The notes under the pieces: generated by a model
What the model was told of the DNA's origin: nothing
The model's database searches: none
The model's input: only the letters and a program-made list of their open reading frames with translations
Shown: positions 37,573 to 46,524 of the stretch, piece by piece
How the letters are laid out: each line of letters opens with the position of its first letter
Position numbering within the stretch: position 1 is the first letter of the stretch
Position numbers and translations under genes: made by a program
Source: Alteromonas macleodii
Lineage (GTDB): Bacteria > Pseudomonadota > Gammaproteobacteria > Enterobacterales > Alteromonadaceae
DNA: 64,000 nucleotides
Assembly: GCF_903772925.1 (NCBI RefSeq)
Contig: NZ_LR812090.1
Span: 2,004,333-2,068,332, forward strand
Direction of reading: 5' to 3'

Positions 37573-38075
37573 TTAATCCTCGCCACTTGTAAGAGCTTAG
37601 CGCTAATCTTAATGTTTAATTCGTCCGCACGTGCTACGTCGATCTCAAACCTGAGTTTTTGGTTTTCAGTGTAAAAGCGGAAAACGGGCGCAATGCCTAT
37701 CATTTCATTGTTTTCAGTGATCAAAACACTGTTGCGTACTTGGCTGTCGGCTAACTCATCACTTGCCGATAAATAAGTCATATGACAGTAGCTTGCATCT
37801 TTACTATCAGATACTACAAGGCTTATTTTATCTTTTTCCCGACTTTTTACTAACGCATCGAAAAACGACAAAAGCTCATCATTTCTGTGTATACAAAAGA
37901 CGATAGGAACAGACTCATTGCTCTGCCATGTAATAAACTTGGTGAAGTTGTACATGTAAGCGGCTTTAAGCTTATCGATTTTAGGTAGCTCGGCAAACGC
38001 CTGAGAACAGAGTAAGCAATATACAACTGTTATCCATGCTATCTTGACGGCGTAAGCGTTTGGTAGTTTTATCAC
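37569..38075 (-). CDS. yfiR: YfiR-family periplasmic protein (DUF4154)
   Basis: 168 residues with a signal peptide (VYCLLCSQAFA). The family hallmark LKAAYMYNFTKFITW is at about residues 36-50, and VFCIHRNDELLSFFDAL follows. Cys61 and Cys97 may form the redox-sensitive disulfide, matching one of the two pairs in P. aeruginosa YfiR. YfiR binds and inhibits the sensor domain of a membrane diguanylate cyclase in the periplasm. Its gene overlaps the GGDEF-EAL gene by 4 nt and follows the outer-membrane barrel gene by 9 nt. Confidence 0.88.
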   Translation of the reverse strand: MIKLPNAYAVKIAWITVVYCLLCSQAFAELPKIDKLKAAYMYNFTKFITWQSNESVPIVFCIHRNDELLSFFDALVKSREKDKISLVVSDSKDASYCHMTYLSASDELADSQVRNSVLITENNEMIGIAPVFRFYTENQKLRFEIDVARADELNIKISAKLLQVARIK

Positions 38076-38084
38076 ACAGTTTAC

Positions 38085-39137
38085 TTAAAATAGAGTCGAC
38101 AATTGAAAGCCAAATCGCCACAATTCTTTAGGTTGAGGGCCATTTAGATTTTGGTATACCGGCTTACTGCCATTAAGTTGCAGTTGCAGCCAATCCGTAG
38201 CGAAGTAATTTACTCCCCCGAACAATCTTACTTTGCTCCCGCCATATAATTCTGGGTTAGTTATACCCGCAGGGTAGGGAAAATCACCATCCACCGTTAT
38301 TTCTTCGTCTCGTCCGTGTATTGAATCTGCATAGCTAAGTTCTGCCCCCGCAAATAGGGTCGTTTTTTGCGAAATAATAAAATTGTATTTGCCGTTAAGT
38401 TCATAGTTATTGCCTAAACGATAGTTTCTATCGTTATCACCGGTGCGGACTCTTGCTGAAAACATAATAGAAAACGGATAACGCCCCTTATTTTGATAGC
38501 CTATTTCGAAAGGGAAATCATAGGTGCCAGAGCCGAGTTGCATAGTATAGGGGAGTTGTTGGTCACCCGCAGCGCGCGGCGTGTCTCCCTCTTCGTCTAT
38601 TGACCCTGAAGGAAAGCTAATTCCGCCACTTAACCAAATGCTGTAGTTTTCATTTGATGCAAATTCATAATGGCCAGTAACGACAACATCACCTAAGCCT
38701 TCAGATGAAATCAAAAACTCGTCATACCCGGGCACTACACTAATATGATCAGTTTCTTGCCGAATAAGTGGTATCTGAACACCAATCTTGACGTCGCTTC
38801 TAACTTGATAGCCTATTTGTACAACTTTAACGTATTGATTAATAACGGTGGGGACAACCGGGAAGTTTTCCTCGGTTCGGCTTTCTTCCCCCGGGCTGAA
38901 CAAAACCTCATCCAGTGAGATATCACTATCATCAATCATGTAACCGTCAAACTCGGCCGCTTTAAACTGCAAGGATAGCGACCACTTTCTTTGTTCAACG
39001 CTATCAATATTGTCATTGACATTGACGTTGAGTAAATCTTGAAAGCTCATCTCAGCAAATTCTGAGGGCGTGCTTTGTGAGTAAGCGAAACCGCTGGAAA
39101 AGAAAAGAGCGCAAGGAACTAAATAGCGAAGCAACAT
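38085..39137 (-). CDS. Outer-membrane beta-barrel protein of the YfiR operon
   Basis: About 350 residues with a signal peptide (MLLRYLVPCALFFSSGFAYS). The start at 39137 is preferred over the GTG at 39149. An N-terminal segment MSFQDLLNVNV resembles the MSLEDLLNIEV motif of some TonB receptors. The rest alternates polar and hydrophobic residues in barrel fashion and ends in STLF. It heads a three-gene operon and takes the place of the YfiB lipoprotein of the P. aeruginosa system. It could be a channel or the part that senses an envelope signal; neither can be decided from sequence. Confidence 0.75.
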   Translation of the reverse strand: MLLRYLVPCALFFSSGFAYSQSTPSEFAEMSFQDLLNVNVNDNIDSVEQRKWSLSLQFKAAEFDGYMIDDSDISLDEVLFSPGEESRTEENFPVVPTVINQYVKVVQIGYQVRSDVKIGVQIPLIRQETDHISVVPGYDEFLISSEGLGDVVVTGHYEFASNENYSIWLSGGISFPSGSIDEEGDTPRAAGDQQLPYTMQLGSGTYDFPFEIGYQNKGRYPFSIMFSARVRTGDNDRNYRLGNNYELNGKYNFIISQKTTLFAGAELSYADSIHGRDEEITVDGDFPYPAGITNPELYGGSKVRLFGGVNYFATDWLQLQLNGSKPVYQNLNGPQPKELWRFGFQLSTLF

Positions 39138-39280
39138 GTAAAAAACCACTGAAAAAGAGATGACTGCTTTAGTATAGATTATTATAAGGGAGTTAAAGAG
39201 TCTTGCTTATTAGCCTTTAGTATCCTTTAGATATTTAGTGTTCTGATTAATAAAGAAAAATTATAACTTGGTCGAAAATA

Positions 39281-39313
39281 AAAAAGAGGCCAATTCAATA
39301 TCGGCCCCTTCTT
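39281..39313 (-). terminator. Intrinsic terminator of the TonB/ABC-2 operon
   Basis: On the minus strand AAGGGGCC pairs with GGCCTCTT around an AT-rich loop and runs into TTTTTT. It lies about 33 nt after the receptor stop at 39346 and in its direction. The stem includes two G-T wobbles. Confidence 0.65.
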
Positions 39314-39345
39314 AATTTCTCGTATAAATTCTATATTTCTAACAA

Positions 39346-41541
39346 TTAGAAACGATAGGCAGCCGTTAGCCTAAAGCGCTGCGGTGCGCCGGGTTCAACC
39401 CATACATCTGCGAAAGAGTTAGTATAAAATTCTCTATCAAATAGGTTGTCTACTGCTACTTTAACCAATAGATTTTCGACAGGCTCTATCTCAGCAAACG
39501 CACGTACTGTAGTGTAGCTTGGTAAGTAGAAGTCTGTGGCAGTTTGACCTAAGCGTTCGTCTACATACAATAGCCCAGAACCAATACGCACTGGCATATC
39601 AACTAAAGTAAGATCTTTACTTAGTTGAATACTTAACTGGTTTTTTGGAACGTTAATTAGCGGGTCGCCAGACTCAATTGCGGCAACGAAGTTAGCATCT
39701 GCCGCATCATTTGTACTTTCTGCATCCACAAAGGTGTAAGACACCCATAGCGAAATATCATTTTCAAATTCGGCATTTATGTCTAGCTCTATACCGCGGC
39801 TTCGCGCTTCGCCTGCTGGAGTTAAGAAAAAGCCGTCTGAAGCTTCTTCACTGTCATCAAACACCAAAATATTGCTTTGCTCAATATTAAATAGTGAAAG
39901 CGTGATATCGCCTCGTACGTTATCGAACATAGACGTTAAATCGGTTTTAAGGCCAATTTCAGCAGATTCTGATTCGTTCGGCTCGAAAGGGTTACCTGCA
40001 AAATCAGAACCCGTTAACTGACGGAAACCTTCGCCGTAGGTGGCATAAACGCTGGTGCTGTCGTTAAACACGTAAACGGCGCCCACTTGCGGCGAGAAAC
40101 GGGTATCATCTTGCGACGTAGTGCTTACCGGGCTTGCTAATCGATTATCTATTTCTTGTTCAAACTTATCAAAACGACCGCCTAAACGAATTTGAAGGTT
40201 GTCGGTAAGGTTAATTTGGTCTTGAAAGTAAACGCCCCAAGCTTTTTGTACTTCTAGACGGTTTAGATTGTCAGAAAGCTCAACATCGGGAAGGGGTGAA
40301 TAATCGGGGTTGAATATATCGACCACAAGGTACTGATCTAAGTCTAAATCGTTAATGTCGGTATCGGCCGAGAAAAAGGGCGGGCGATAGCGCAGAATTA
40401 CCTGATCGTTTTCAAATTTGTCGTAGTCAGCACCAATAATAACGCGATGGGTTAGTGAGCCTGTTTCAAATTCACCCGCAATTTCGCCTCGTAATACAAG
40501 ATAATCAGTTTCAAAATTACGATAACGCTTAAAGCGCGATAACAATGCTTGATTAGGGTCGATAAATAGCGTTTGACGGCCGCCAAAATTGTTCTCTAAT
40601 GCATTGCCTTCAAATGTGGTATCACGCAGACCTGCACCTAACAACAAGTTCCAGTCATCAGCAAGCTTGTGAGAAACTTCAATTTGATGACCAACAACTT
40701 CGGTATCGATTGTGTCGCCATTCGGATCGCCAGTAAAGGTTTCAATGGGTTGATGGCCTAATTCGCCGTCAATAGCCACTACACCGCGATCAAAAGGAAT
40801 CTTTTGTTCTGTGTACTCTAGCTCATAAGTCACGGTAGTATCTGCCGACGCTTCCCAGGTTACCGATGGATAAAACCCAAAGCGCTCGGTTTCTACTGTA
40901 TCGCGAAAACTTTCAGCGTCTTCATAAAAACCAACTAGGCGAACACCGACATTCTCGGACGCGCCTGCAACGGTTTGTACATCAGCCTCAACTCGCATTT
41001 GCTCCCAGCTCCCGTAAGTGGCTTTAACTTCACCACCTTCACGAAACTGAGGACGTTTAGTTACCAGGTTAATTGCGCCACCTGGTTCACCTCGTCCGAA
41101 AAGGGCAGCTTTCGGGCCTTTCAATACTTCAACATGATCGATACCAGATAGGTCACGAGGGCCACCAAAACCACGACCTGCATTAAAGCCGTTTACCAGA
41201 AAGCCACTGGGTAAGTTTTCATCACCAGAAAAGCCACGAATTGCAAAGCTATTCCAAAGACCGCCAAAATTATTTTGACGTGCTACAGATGCCGACAGAT
41301 CTAGTGCGTCATTCAAATTAATGGCACCAGCATCGCTAAGTAAGCCTAAGTCTATATCTTGAGCTGCTGCAGGTACCTCTTTGTATTCAAAAGCCCCTTG
41401 ATACGCGCGGTGCATACCGTGCACGGTTATTTTTTCAACATCAGCTTCATTTTGGCTGTTATCGCTTTGCGCCAAAGCCGACGTGCTTAATAAAGCTGAT
41501 ATAGTGGCTGCAAGTGATGATTTAACCCAACTCGTTTTCAT
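39346..41541 (-). CDS. Siderophore-type TonB-dependent receptor coupled to ABC-2 genes
   Basis: 731 residues with a signal peptide (SSLAATISALLSTSALA). The TonB-box-like segment VEKITVHGM precedes the plug (EVPAAAQDIDLGLLSDAGAI, NSFAIRGFSGDENLPSGFLV, VEVLKGPKAALFGRGEPGG, INLVTKRPQF). The barrel ends in RLTAAYRF. It looks like a siderophore receptor, yet its gene starts inside the stop of an ABC-2 permease gene (ATGA), and the operon lies behind a Zur-like box rather than a Fur box. That points to uptake of a zinc complex or a zincophore; this is inference. There is no obvious His-rich zinc loop as seen in ZnuD-type receptors. Confidence 0.92.
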   Translation of the reverse strand: MKTSWVKSSLAATISALLSTSALAQSDNSQNEADVEKITVHGMHRAYQGAFEYKEVPAAAQDIDLGLLSDAGAINLNDALDLSASVARQNNFGGLWNSFAIRGFSGDENLPSGFLVNGFNAGRGFGGPRDLSGIDHVEVLKGPKAALFGRGEPGGAINLVTKRPQFREGGEVKATYGSWEQMRVEADVQTVAGASENVGVRLVGFYEDAESFRDTVETERFGFYPSVTWEASADTTVTYELEYTEQKIPFDRGVVAIDGELGHQPIETFTGDPNGDTIDTEVVGHQIEVSHKLADDWNLLLGAGLRDTTFEGNALENNFGGRQTLFIDPNQALLSRFKRYRNFETDYLVLRGEIAGEFETGSLTHRVIIGADYDKFENDQVILRYRPPFFSADTDINDLDLDQYLVVDIFNPDYSPLPDVELSDNLNRLEVQKAWGVYFQDQINLTDNLQIRLGGRFDKFEQEIDNRLASPVSTTSQDDTRFSPQVGAVYVFNDSTSVYATYGEGFRQLTGSDFAGNPFEPNESESAEIGLKTDLTSMFDNVRGDITLSLFNIEQSNILVFDDSEEASDGFFLTPAGEARSRGIELDINAEFENDISLWVSYTFVDAESTNDAADANFVAAIESGDPLINVPKNQLSIQLSKDLTLVDMPVRIGSGLLYVDERLGQTATDFYLPSYTTVRAFAEIEPVENLLVKVAVDNLFDREFYTNSFADVWVEPGAPQRFRLTAAYRF

Positions 41542-42854
41542 TCTTCTTTTCCTGTGCGGTTCTCGTGTGAGCCTTTAGTGTGTGGTGTAAATTGTGGTAG
41601 TGCTTCAAAGCTCTCCTGAGAAAATTCAGGGTCTTTGAAAAGGTGGTAATAATAGAATTTTCGTAGCGCTTTATGAAAAGCGCGTACATCATTTTCATAG
41701 CCCACCATCGCGCTTACACTGGTATCAGCGGCACTTGATAATAAACGTTGTGTAAGCAAGGAAGGAGAAAGCAAGGCTATGTAGCTTGCAATGGTGTCTT
41801 TTTGAAGCGTAGCTGCCTGGTAGCCCTTCGATAGCTCACTAGCCGTTTGGTCGCCCACTTGTTGAAATGCGTAGTACCATTTCCAATTAAATGAGCTGTC
41901 TCGTTCAGGGTCAAACTCTGTGTAGTCGGCCCACTGCGGGTGAGTGGCAATGAATGCACGCCATGTTTCTTCAACAGGCTTATCCCACGCACTATTTACC
42001 GCTTCACGTTGGGTAAGCACAATGTCGCCGCCTTCAGGTGTTTCAACCACCGCATTAATGACCGTGTGTGCGGTTACAGGCACTACAACTGTTGTAACAA
42101 GCCAAACGCCTAGCATAATAGAGGCAAGATGCGTTGCACTGAAGTTTGCAAAACGTTTTGCGGCGCCAATCGCAAGAACAATGGCACTCCATAACGCAAT
42201 GTTACCTATTACTATCGCGCAAACGGTCAATATGGAGAGTAAAGATGCACCGTTGATTAACGCGAATACAACAAACGGAGTAAGCGTCACAAGAGCTAAA
42301 GGCACTAAGGTGACTAATACTCGTGATGTCCATATCGCATGGGCATTGCGTGCTGTTACATTTAGTAAATCGAAGCGGCGGGCTTCCCGTTCTTTTGCTT
42401 TTAAATCGTAAAGTAGCAATATAATAAATAATGGCAGCAATACGCTGGTCACAAAGGCAAAATCGAAACGCCCTAAAAACGCAAGCTCTGGGTTATCTGT
42501 ATCGCTTTCATAAATTTGCCCTTCTAATGCAAGCATGCGTATACGATGCTTCCAAGGAAATACATCTCTTTCGCCTACGGTTGCAAAAGCCAGTGGGGAA
42601 GGGGGCGCATAAGTCAGGTGAAACGCGTAATAAGCAACCATGCCGAAGTTAGACTGGTGATTGATAACGGCTTCACGCTCTACTTGGTCTTTTTCTAACA
42701 AACGTTCAATAGTGGCTTGTTGTTCCTGCATTTCTGCATGACCTGACCACAAAGACACTGCGCTTAGAAGAAATACGACTAATAACGTAAGTTTTATTTG
42801 GCGGTGACCAAAAACAAAATTAGCTTCACGTTGAAGATCGGTAAAACGCATCAT
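41538..42854 (-). CDS. ABC-2 type permease, DUF3526-like (second of pair)
   Basis: 438 residues. One helix near residues 20-37 is followed by a periplasmic region of about 100 residues, then five or six helices (LLPLFIILLLYDLKAKEREA, VTLVPLALVTLTPFVVFALI, LASIMLGVWLVTTVVVPVTAH). The segment DLKAKEREARRFDLL after the second helix is typical of these permeases. It overlaps its neighbours by 4 nt on each side, so it is translationally coupled to the other permease and the TonB receptor. ABC-2 permeases usually export or extrude; their role beside a TonB receptor is unclear. Confidence 0.85.
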   Translation of the reverse strand: MMRFTDLQREANFVFGHRQIKLTLLVVFLLSAVSLWSGHAEMQEQQATIERLLEKDQVEREAVINHQSNFGMVAYYAFHLTYAPPSPLAFATVGERDVFPWKHRIRMLALEGQIYESDTDNPELAFLGRFDFAFVTSVLLPLFIILLLYDLKAKEREARRFDLLNVTARNAHAIWTSRVLVTLVPLALVTLTPFVVFALINGASLLSILTVCAIVIGNIALWSAIVLAIGAAKRFANFSATHLASIMLGVWLVTTVVVPVTAHTVINAVVETPEGGDIVLTQREAVNSAWDKPVEETWRAFIATHPQWADYTEFDPERDSSFNWKWYYAFQQVGDQTASELSKGYQAATLQKDTIASYIALLSPSLLTQRLLSSAADTSVSAMVGYENDVRAFHKALRKFYYYHLFKDPEFSQESFEALPQFTPHTKGSHENRTGKEE

Positions 42855-44293
42855 GGGTTTAACCTCCTAACAGCCGCTTTTAAAAGCAAGGCGGTAATGC
42901 ATACCCAAACAAACAGTTGTAGAAAATAGATAAGCGCGTTTGAAATGCGTGTGTTTGCTGCCTCTGGCTTAAAATTAAATTCCGAAAGCAATGCCCAATT
43001 GTCTGCACCCACAACAGCTTTATCCGCCGCTTCTTCGCTTGCGTTGCGGTTCATGTCGAGTTTGTAATCCAGCTTTTCAACATGCACTTTATTTAGCCCT
43101 TGCACGAATTCAAGGCGCAGAGCTTCTGCTTCTCGTAAAAAACGATGATGGGTTTCGAGGCTGGTACCCGCTAATATTGTAGAGATTGCGCGAACGGCAA
43201 CGGTAGGCGATAGCCAACCAAACTGACGTGCAATATGGGCTTGTTCTAATTCTTCACCCATTCTGTTTTCGGCAAATTCATTAAGCACTTTTGCCTGTCT
43301 GCCTTCAGAGTACTGAGCAACAACACCGCGGAAATTAACAGGAAGGTCGTCTACGGAATCCACTTTGTATTTTGCTAATAAATCTTCTTTTAGCTTTTTA
43401 AACGCAGGGTCGTTAACGTCGTGACCGTCGCCCAAACTTCTAAGCTTTTCTTCTACTTTAAAGTCCGCTTCAAGCTTGCCCATTGAGGGGGCTGCATTCG
43501 TTGCGACGCTGCTCCCTAGGCGAGGAAGCAACACACACGCAGCCATCCAGATAACAATAAGTACGGTGAAGCTAACGCTACTTTTCTCAAATAACGCTGA
43601 ACACGCAATTACAACGATAGCCCATAGCAAGAAGTAAACGGCGTAACTTAAGCAAAATAGCAGCACTACTAGCGGGCTTTCGCTTGAAAAAGCGACATAT
43701 AAGCAGGCCAGAAGCAAAGGGAGTAAGAACAACCCGCTAGCAGTAATTAGGGCTAAGAGTTTTCCTAACATTAGCTGCCAGCGCGTAGTACCTTGCGACA
43801 ATAACAAAGTAAGTGTTCCGGCCTCACGCTCTCGCGATACACTGCCGTAACCGATAAGAATAATAAATAGTGGCGCGAGTACTAACGCAAGGAAGCTAGG
43901 GGTTAAGCTACTAAAACGCGTAAGCCCGGCCGATTGTCGCTGCTCTGCAAACATGGCGCTATTTTGTCGGTGCCCTTCTAGAAAAATAGCGTTGCCTGTG
44001 TAGGTGTCGACGCCAGGTTCAATCACGCTTAATGGAGTAGGGGCACGAAAGACATAGTGACCGTAATGCACCATGCGGTGAGGGTGCTTATCAGGCTGCG
44101 CTTTAAAGCGTTCTTCTGCTTCAGTTTGAAGGTGGTCTCTAGCGTGCGCGGCTTCCTCAATGTGAAACGCATTTACAACTAGGGCAGCCAGGGTCAGTAT
44201 GGCCCCGAGCAACAGTACTGTTGCGGCCACTTTAGTGCGCAGCCAATAGCGCCACTGATCTGCACAAATGGTTTTTGCTACACTCAACATCAT
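42851..44293 (-). CDS. ABC-2 type permease, DUF3526-like (first of pair)
   Basis: 480 residues with the same layout as its neighbour: an N-terminal helix (VAATVLLLGAILTLAALVVNAFHI), a long periplasmic loop, then about six helices starting with FLALVLAPLFIILIGYGSVSREREAGTL. The two permeases are likely to form the membrane heterodimer of one transporter. It starts with an ATG inside the stop region of the ATPase gene (ATGATG) and ends in an overlap with the second permease gene. Confidence 0.87.
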   Translation of the reverse strand: MMLSVAKTICADQWRYWLRTKVAATVLLLGAILTLAALVVNAFHIEEAAHARDHLQTEAEERFKAQPDKHPHRMVHYGHYVFRAPTPLSVIEPGVDTYTGNAIFLEGHRQNSAMFAEQRQSAGLTRFSSLTPSFLALVLAPLFIILIGYGSVSREREAGTLTLLLSQGTTRWQLMLGKLLALITASGLFLLPLLLACLYVAFSSESPLVVLLFCLSYAVYFLLWAIVVIACSALFEKSSVSFTVLIVIWMAACVLLPRLGSSVATNAAPSMGKLEADFKVEEKLRSLGDGHDVNDPAFKKLKEDLLAKYKVDSVDDLPVNFRGVVAQYSEGRQAKVLNEFAENRMGEELEQAHIARQFGWLSPTVAVRAISTILAGTSLETHHRFLREAEALRLEFVQGLNKVHVEKLDYKLDMNRNASEEAADKAVVGADNWALLSEFNFKPEAANTRISNALIYFLQLFVWVCITALLLKAAVRRLNP

Positions 44294-45012
44294 GCTTTGC
44301 GCCCTGCAAATGCTGCGTGTACCGCTTCAGTATCAATAGGCGTATCGCCAACACGCTCGAAAGAGCCGGTTAGCTTACCGTTACTTAAAAGCACAATGCG
44401 GTGAGCGACCTGGCAAGCACCGTACACGTCGTGGGTTACCATAAAAATGGTAGCGCCGCTGGCCGCAAGTTCAGAAACCAACGCATTAAACTCGTCAATA
44501 GCTGCAGGGTCTAAGCCTGAGGTAGGCTCATCTAAAAACAGCACTGGGGCATTACGCAACAAAGCAAGCGCAATTGCGGTTTTCTGACGCATACCTTTCG
44601 AGTAGTTTGACAACGCCTTATTCCATGAATCTTCTTGAAGAGCCACTTTGCGAAGTGCCGCAAAAATGTCTTCGTCTGATTTTTCTACACCAGCTACCGA
44701 GAGAAAGTAACGGATATTTTCCAAGCCAGAAAGGTGACCATAAAGGGTTACAGATTCAGGTAAATAAGCGACAGACTTTTGAACATCGTTAGGGTGAGTA
44801 GTGGCGTTGTGGCCCAGCACAGTAGCGCTACCACTGTTTGCTTTCATCAAACCTAAAAAGGTTTTAAGCGTAGTTGATTTACCGGCACCATTACCGCCTA
44901 AGAGCGCGAAAACTTCACCCTTACCAACATTGAAGTTTAGATTGTCTAAAAGCGTGCGGTTTTCAACGCGCACGGTAAGCGCATCTGCGCATATCACTGA
45001 ATTTGTTTGCAT
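44290..45012 (-). CDS. ABC transporter ATPase for the ABC-2 permease pair
   Basis: 240 residues. Walker A GGNGAGKST (39-47), the signature variant YSKGMRQK, Walker B VLFLDEPTSGLDP and the switch His in VTHDVYG are all present. The signature and the Leu-Asp-Pro D-loop are typical of ABC-2 exporter ATPases such as CcmA/NosF. It is the first gene of a four-gene overlapping operon. The ATG has only a weak ribosome binding site, and a Zur-like box lies 33-51 nt upstream. Confidence 0.92.
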   Translation of the reverse strand: MQTNSVICADALTVRVENRTLLDNLNFNVGKGEVFALLGGNGAGKSTTLKTFLGLMKANSGSATVLGHNATTHPNDVQKSVAYLPESVTLYGHLSGLENIRYFLSVAGVEKSDEDIFAALRKVALQEDSWNKALSNYSKGMRQKTAIALALLRNAPVLFLDEPTSGLDPAAIDEFNALVSELAASGATIFMVTHDVYGACQVAHRIVLLSNGKLTGSFERVGDTPIDTEAVHAAFAGRKA

Positions 45013-45327
45013 TGTATAACGTGCTGTAACAGAAATTTGTGCGCAATGTTATATTATAACTAATTAGATGGGAATACGTTTTACTCTTAAGTGACAGTGG
45101 AATGACCAATCGAAAAGAAAAAGTAGTGCTTGAATAGAAAATTGCTGAAGATCTGAACGAAAAAGACTGGCCGATTGGTAGTGGTCTACCTTAATAGGCT
45201 AAGTTTCTCCTCTTTATAGATGATTTGCCATTTTTACCTAATTAAGTGAAATTATTAATTTGTTTTACCTGTCTTATAGCAACATCAATAAATGCTACTT
45301 ACATATCTAAAAGAAAAGAGAGCCATA
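45013..45327. other. Gene-free divergent promoter region
   Basis: Apart from the Zur-like box at 45045-45063, this AT-rich stretch shows no clear operator or RNA. A perfect gene-scale frame is absent on both strands. Confidence 0.6.
45045..45063. promoter_or_regulatory. Zur-box-like site upstream of the ABC-2/TonB operon
   Basis: AATGTTATATTATAACTAA fits the published gammaproteobacterial Zur pattern AATGTTATA-N-TATAACATT at 15 of 18 fixed positions. Its core GTTATATTATAAC (45048-45060) is a perfect 13-bp dyad. On the minus strand it contains TATAAT, a possible -10 element, so repressor binding there would block the operon. Zur binding is inferred. Confidence 0.65.
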
Positions 45328-45930
45328 ATGGAATTTACTCATAAGCGCACCATTCAAGCGACCGCATCACTATTACTGCTACTAGCAATAACACAAGCTG
45401 TTTTCACAGCGCTTTACAGCAGCGGAATTAGCTTTTCGAGGCAGTATGCCTGGGGATTTGAGGCTGTAATTTTTACCGTACTCGCTGCTTTTGCTAGTAG
45501 CGCTATGGTGCAAGCAAAAAACGCGCAGCTAGGCTGGTCGGCAATTACTTTTAGCGCCGTTCTAAATATTGTGCAGGTAAGTATTGGCCTAACGTTATTT
45601 TCAACCTTCGGTCAGGTTGCTGGCGCAGTAGAAGGCGCTAAACCTTTAATTGGCGGCGTAGTATCTTTGTCTTTCATGATTTACTACGCAGCGAAGTTGT
45701 TATTAGGATTAGCAGCCGTCGTTTTCGGCCTATTCTTCGTGGTAAAGGGCGGTAAAACGATTGGTGGTCTTACCGCTATAGTTGGCATGGTCGCTATGTT
45801 TGCCAATGCCATATTAATCATATTTGGTCGTGATGGCTTTCTACCATCAGGCGTAGCTGGCGCTTCAGGTATGATTGCGACATTGTTGTTGGCTATCTGT
45901 TTGATCAGCTTAAACCGCAAGGCAGACTAA
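45328..45930 (+). CDS. Small multi-helix membrane protein of unknown function
   Basis: 200 residues with about six helices (SLLLLLAITQAVFTALYSSG, FEAVIFTVLAAFASSAMVQA, LSFMIYYAAKLLLGLAAVVFGLFFVV, GLTAIVGMVAMFANAILIIFG, GASGMIATLLLAICLISL). The start at 45328 has AAGAGAG 6 nt upstream; the frame open from 45292 is less likely. It is divergent from the Zur-like-controlled operon, with the box 265 nt from its start. I do not recognise the family. Confidence 0.65.
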   Translation: MEFTHKRTIQATASLLLLLAITQAVFTALYSSGISFSRQYAWGFEAVIFTVLAAFASSAMVQAKNAQLGWSAITFSAVLNIVQVSIGLTLFSTFGQVAGAVEGAKPLIGGVVSLSFMIYYAAKLLLGLAAVVFGLFFVVKGGKTIGGLTAIVGMVAMFANAILIIFGRDGFLPSGVAGASGMIATLLLAICLISLNRKAD

Positions 45931-46167
45931 GGCTTAGTAACTTTCAAATAAAATACTTTATTAAATAGAACGTCGGAGTATGTTAGTGGTCGGTTGGGGC
46001 GCTACGTGTTGTTCAGCAACACAAAACCTGCTGCTAACTCTTTTCCCTAATTTACATGCAGTTAGACACGGCAACGCGAAATGCACTACTGGCAAATATC
46101 ACTTGATAAATTGTTTTCTGTTGCAGGTTATCTCATAGCTTCTTGTCTTATAAAAAAACATATCTTC

Positions 46168-46420
46168 TATACTAAGAGTAATAAATCTGCTCAAAATTAG
46201 TCTAACTATTAATCTGTAAAGTTTATGCGTTGTATGTCCCCGGGGGAAAGACTCTGTTCACCGCGAAGAGCATTTGTCATGTTTTTAAGATATTTGAAGT
46301 TACAAGGGCTTATATTCAAAGAGAGCCTTTGCCAGAATTGCAGGATCATAATAAATAGCATCCAAAGGACACTTCAAGACATCGCGTAAGCCTTAACTTT
46401 TTAGTTAAGGCTTTTTTTTG
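46168..46420 (+). ncRNA. Candidate small RNA ending at an orphan terminator
   Basis: No gene leads into the strong terminator at 46388-46420: the last plus-strand stop is at 45930. A plausible promoter lies upstream, with TTGTCT at 46143-46148 and TATACT at 46168-46173, 19 nt apart, which would give a transcript of about 240 nt. GGA-containing stretches (CAGGATC, AAAGGACAC) occur in its 3' half. It matches no RNA family I can recall (not 6S, Spot 42 or GlmZ by eye). The claim rests on the terminator and promoter only. Confidence 0.4.
46388..46420 (+). terminator. Strong intrinsic terminator without an upstream gene
   Basis: AAGCCTTAACT (46388-46398) and AGTTAAGGCTT (46403-46413) form a perfect 11-bp stem with a TTTT loop, followed by eight T residues. 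The 450-nt gap to the preceding stop at 45930 makes it an unlikely end for that gene. Confidence 0.85.
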
Positions 46421-46524
46421 CTACTGAACACTGATAGGTTATTATTTGAACAAATTTGTTGGCTAACATAAGGCTAATACGAGCTGAACGCCTCATGCTC
46501 AGTCAAGAATGAATAAAGGAATTC

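Larger units (their letters stand above)
45931..46524. other. Long intergenic region with the candidate RNA
   Basis: This 594-nt stretch has no credible coding frame. It contains a CCCCGGGG run at 46238-46245, the promoter-like pair at 46143-46173 and the terminator at 46388-46420. The first 200 nt show nothing distinctive. Confidence 0.6.

Noticed and set aside
46237..46247. CCCCGGGGG run as an operator
   Set aside because: It is a simple GC palindrome of 8 bp inside the candidate RNA; it could be part of its fold and is too short to call alone.
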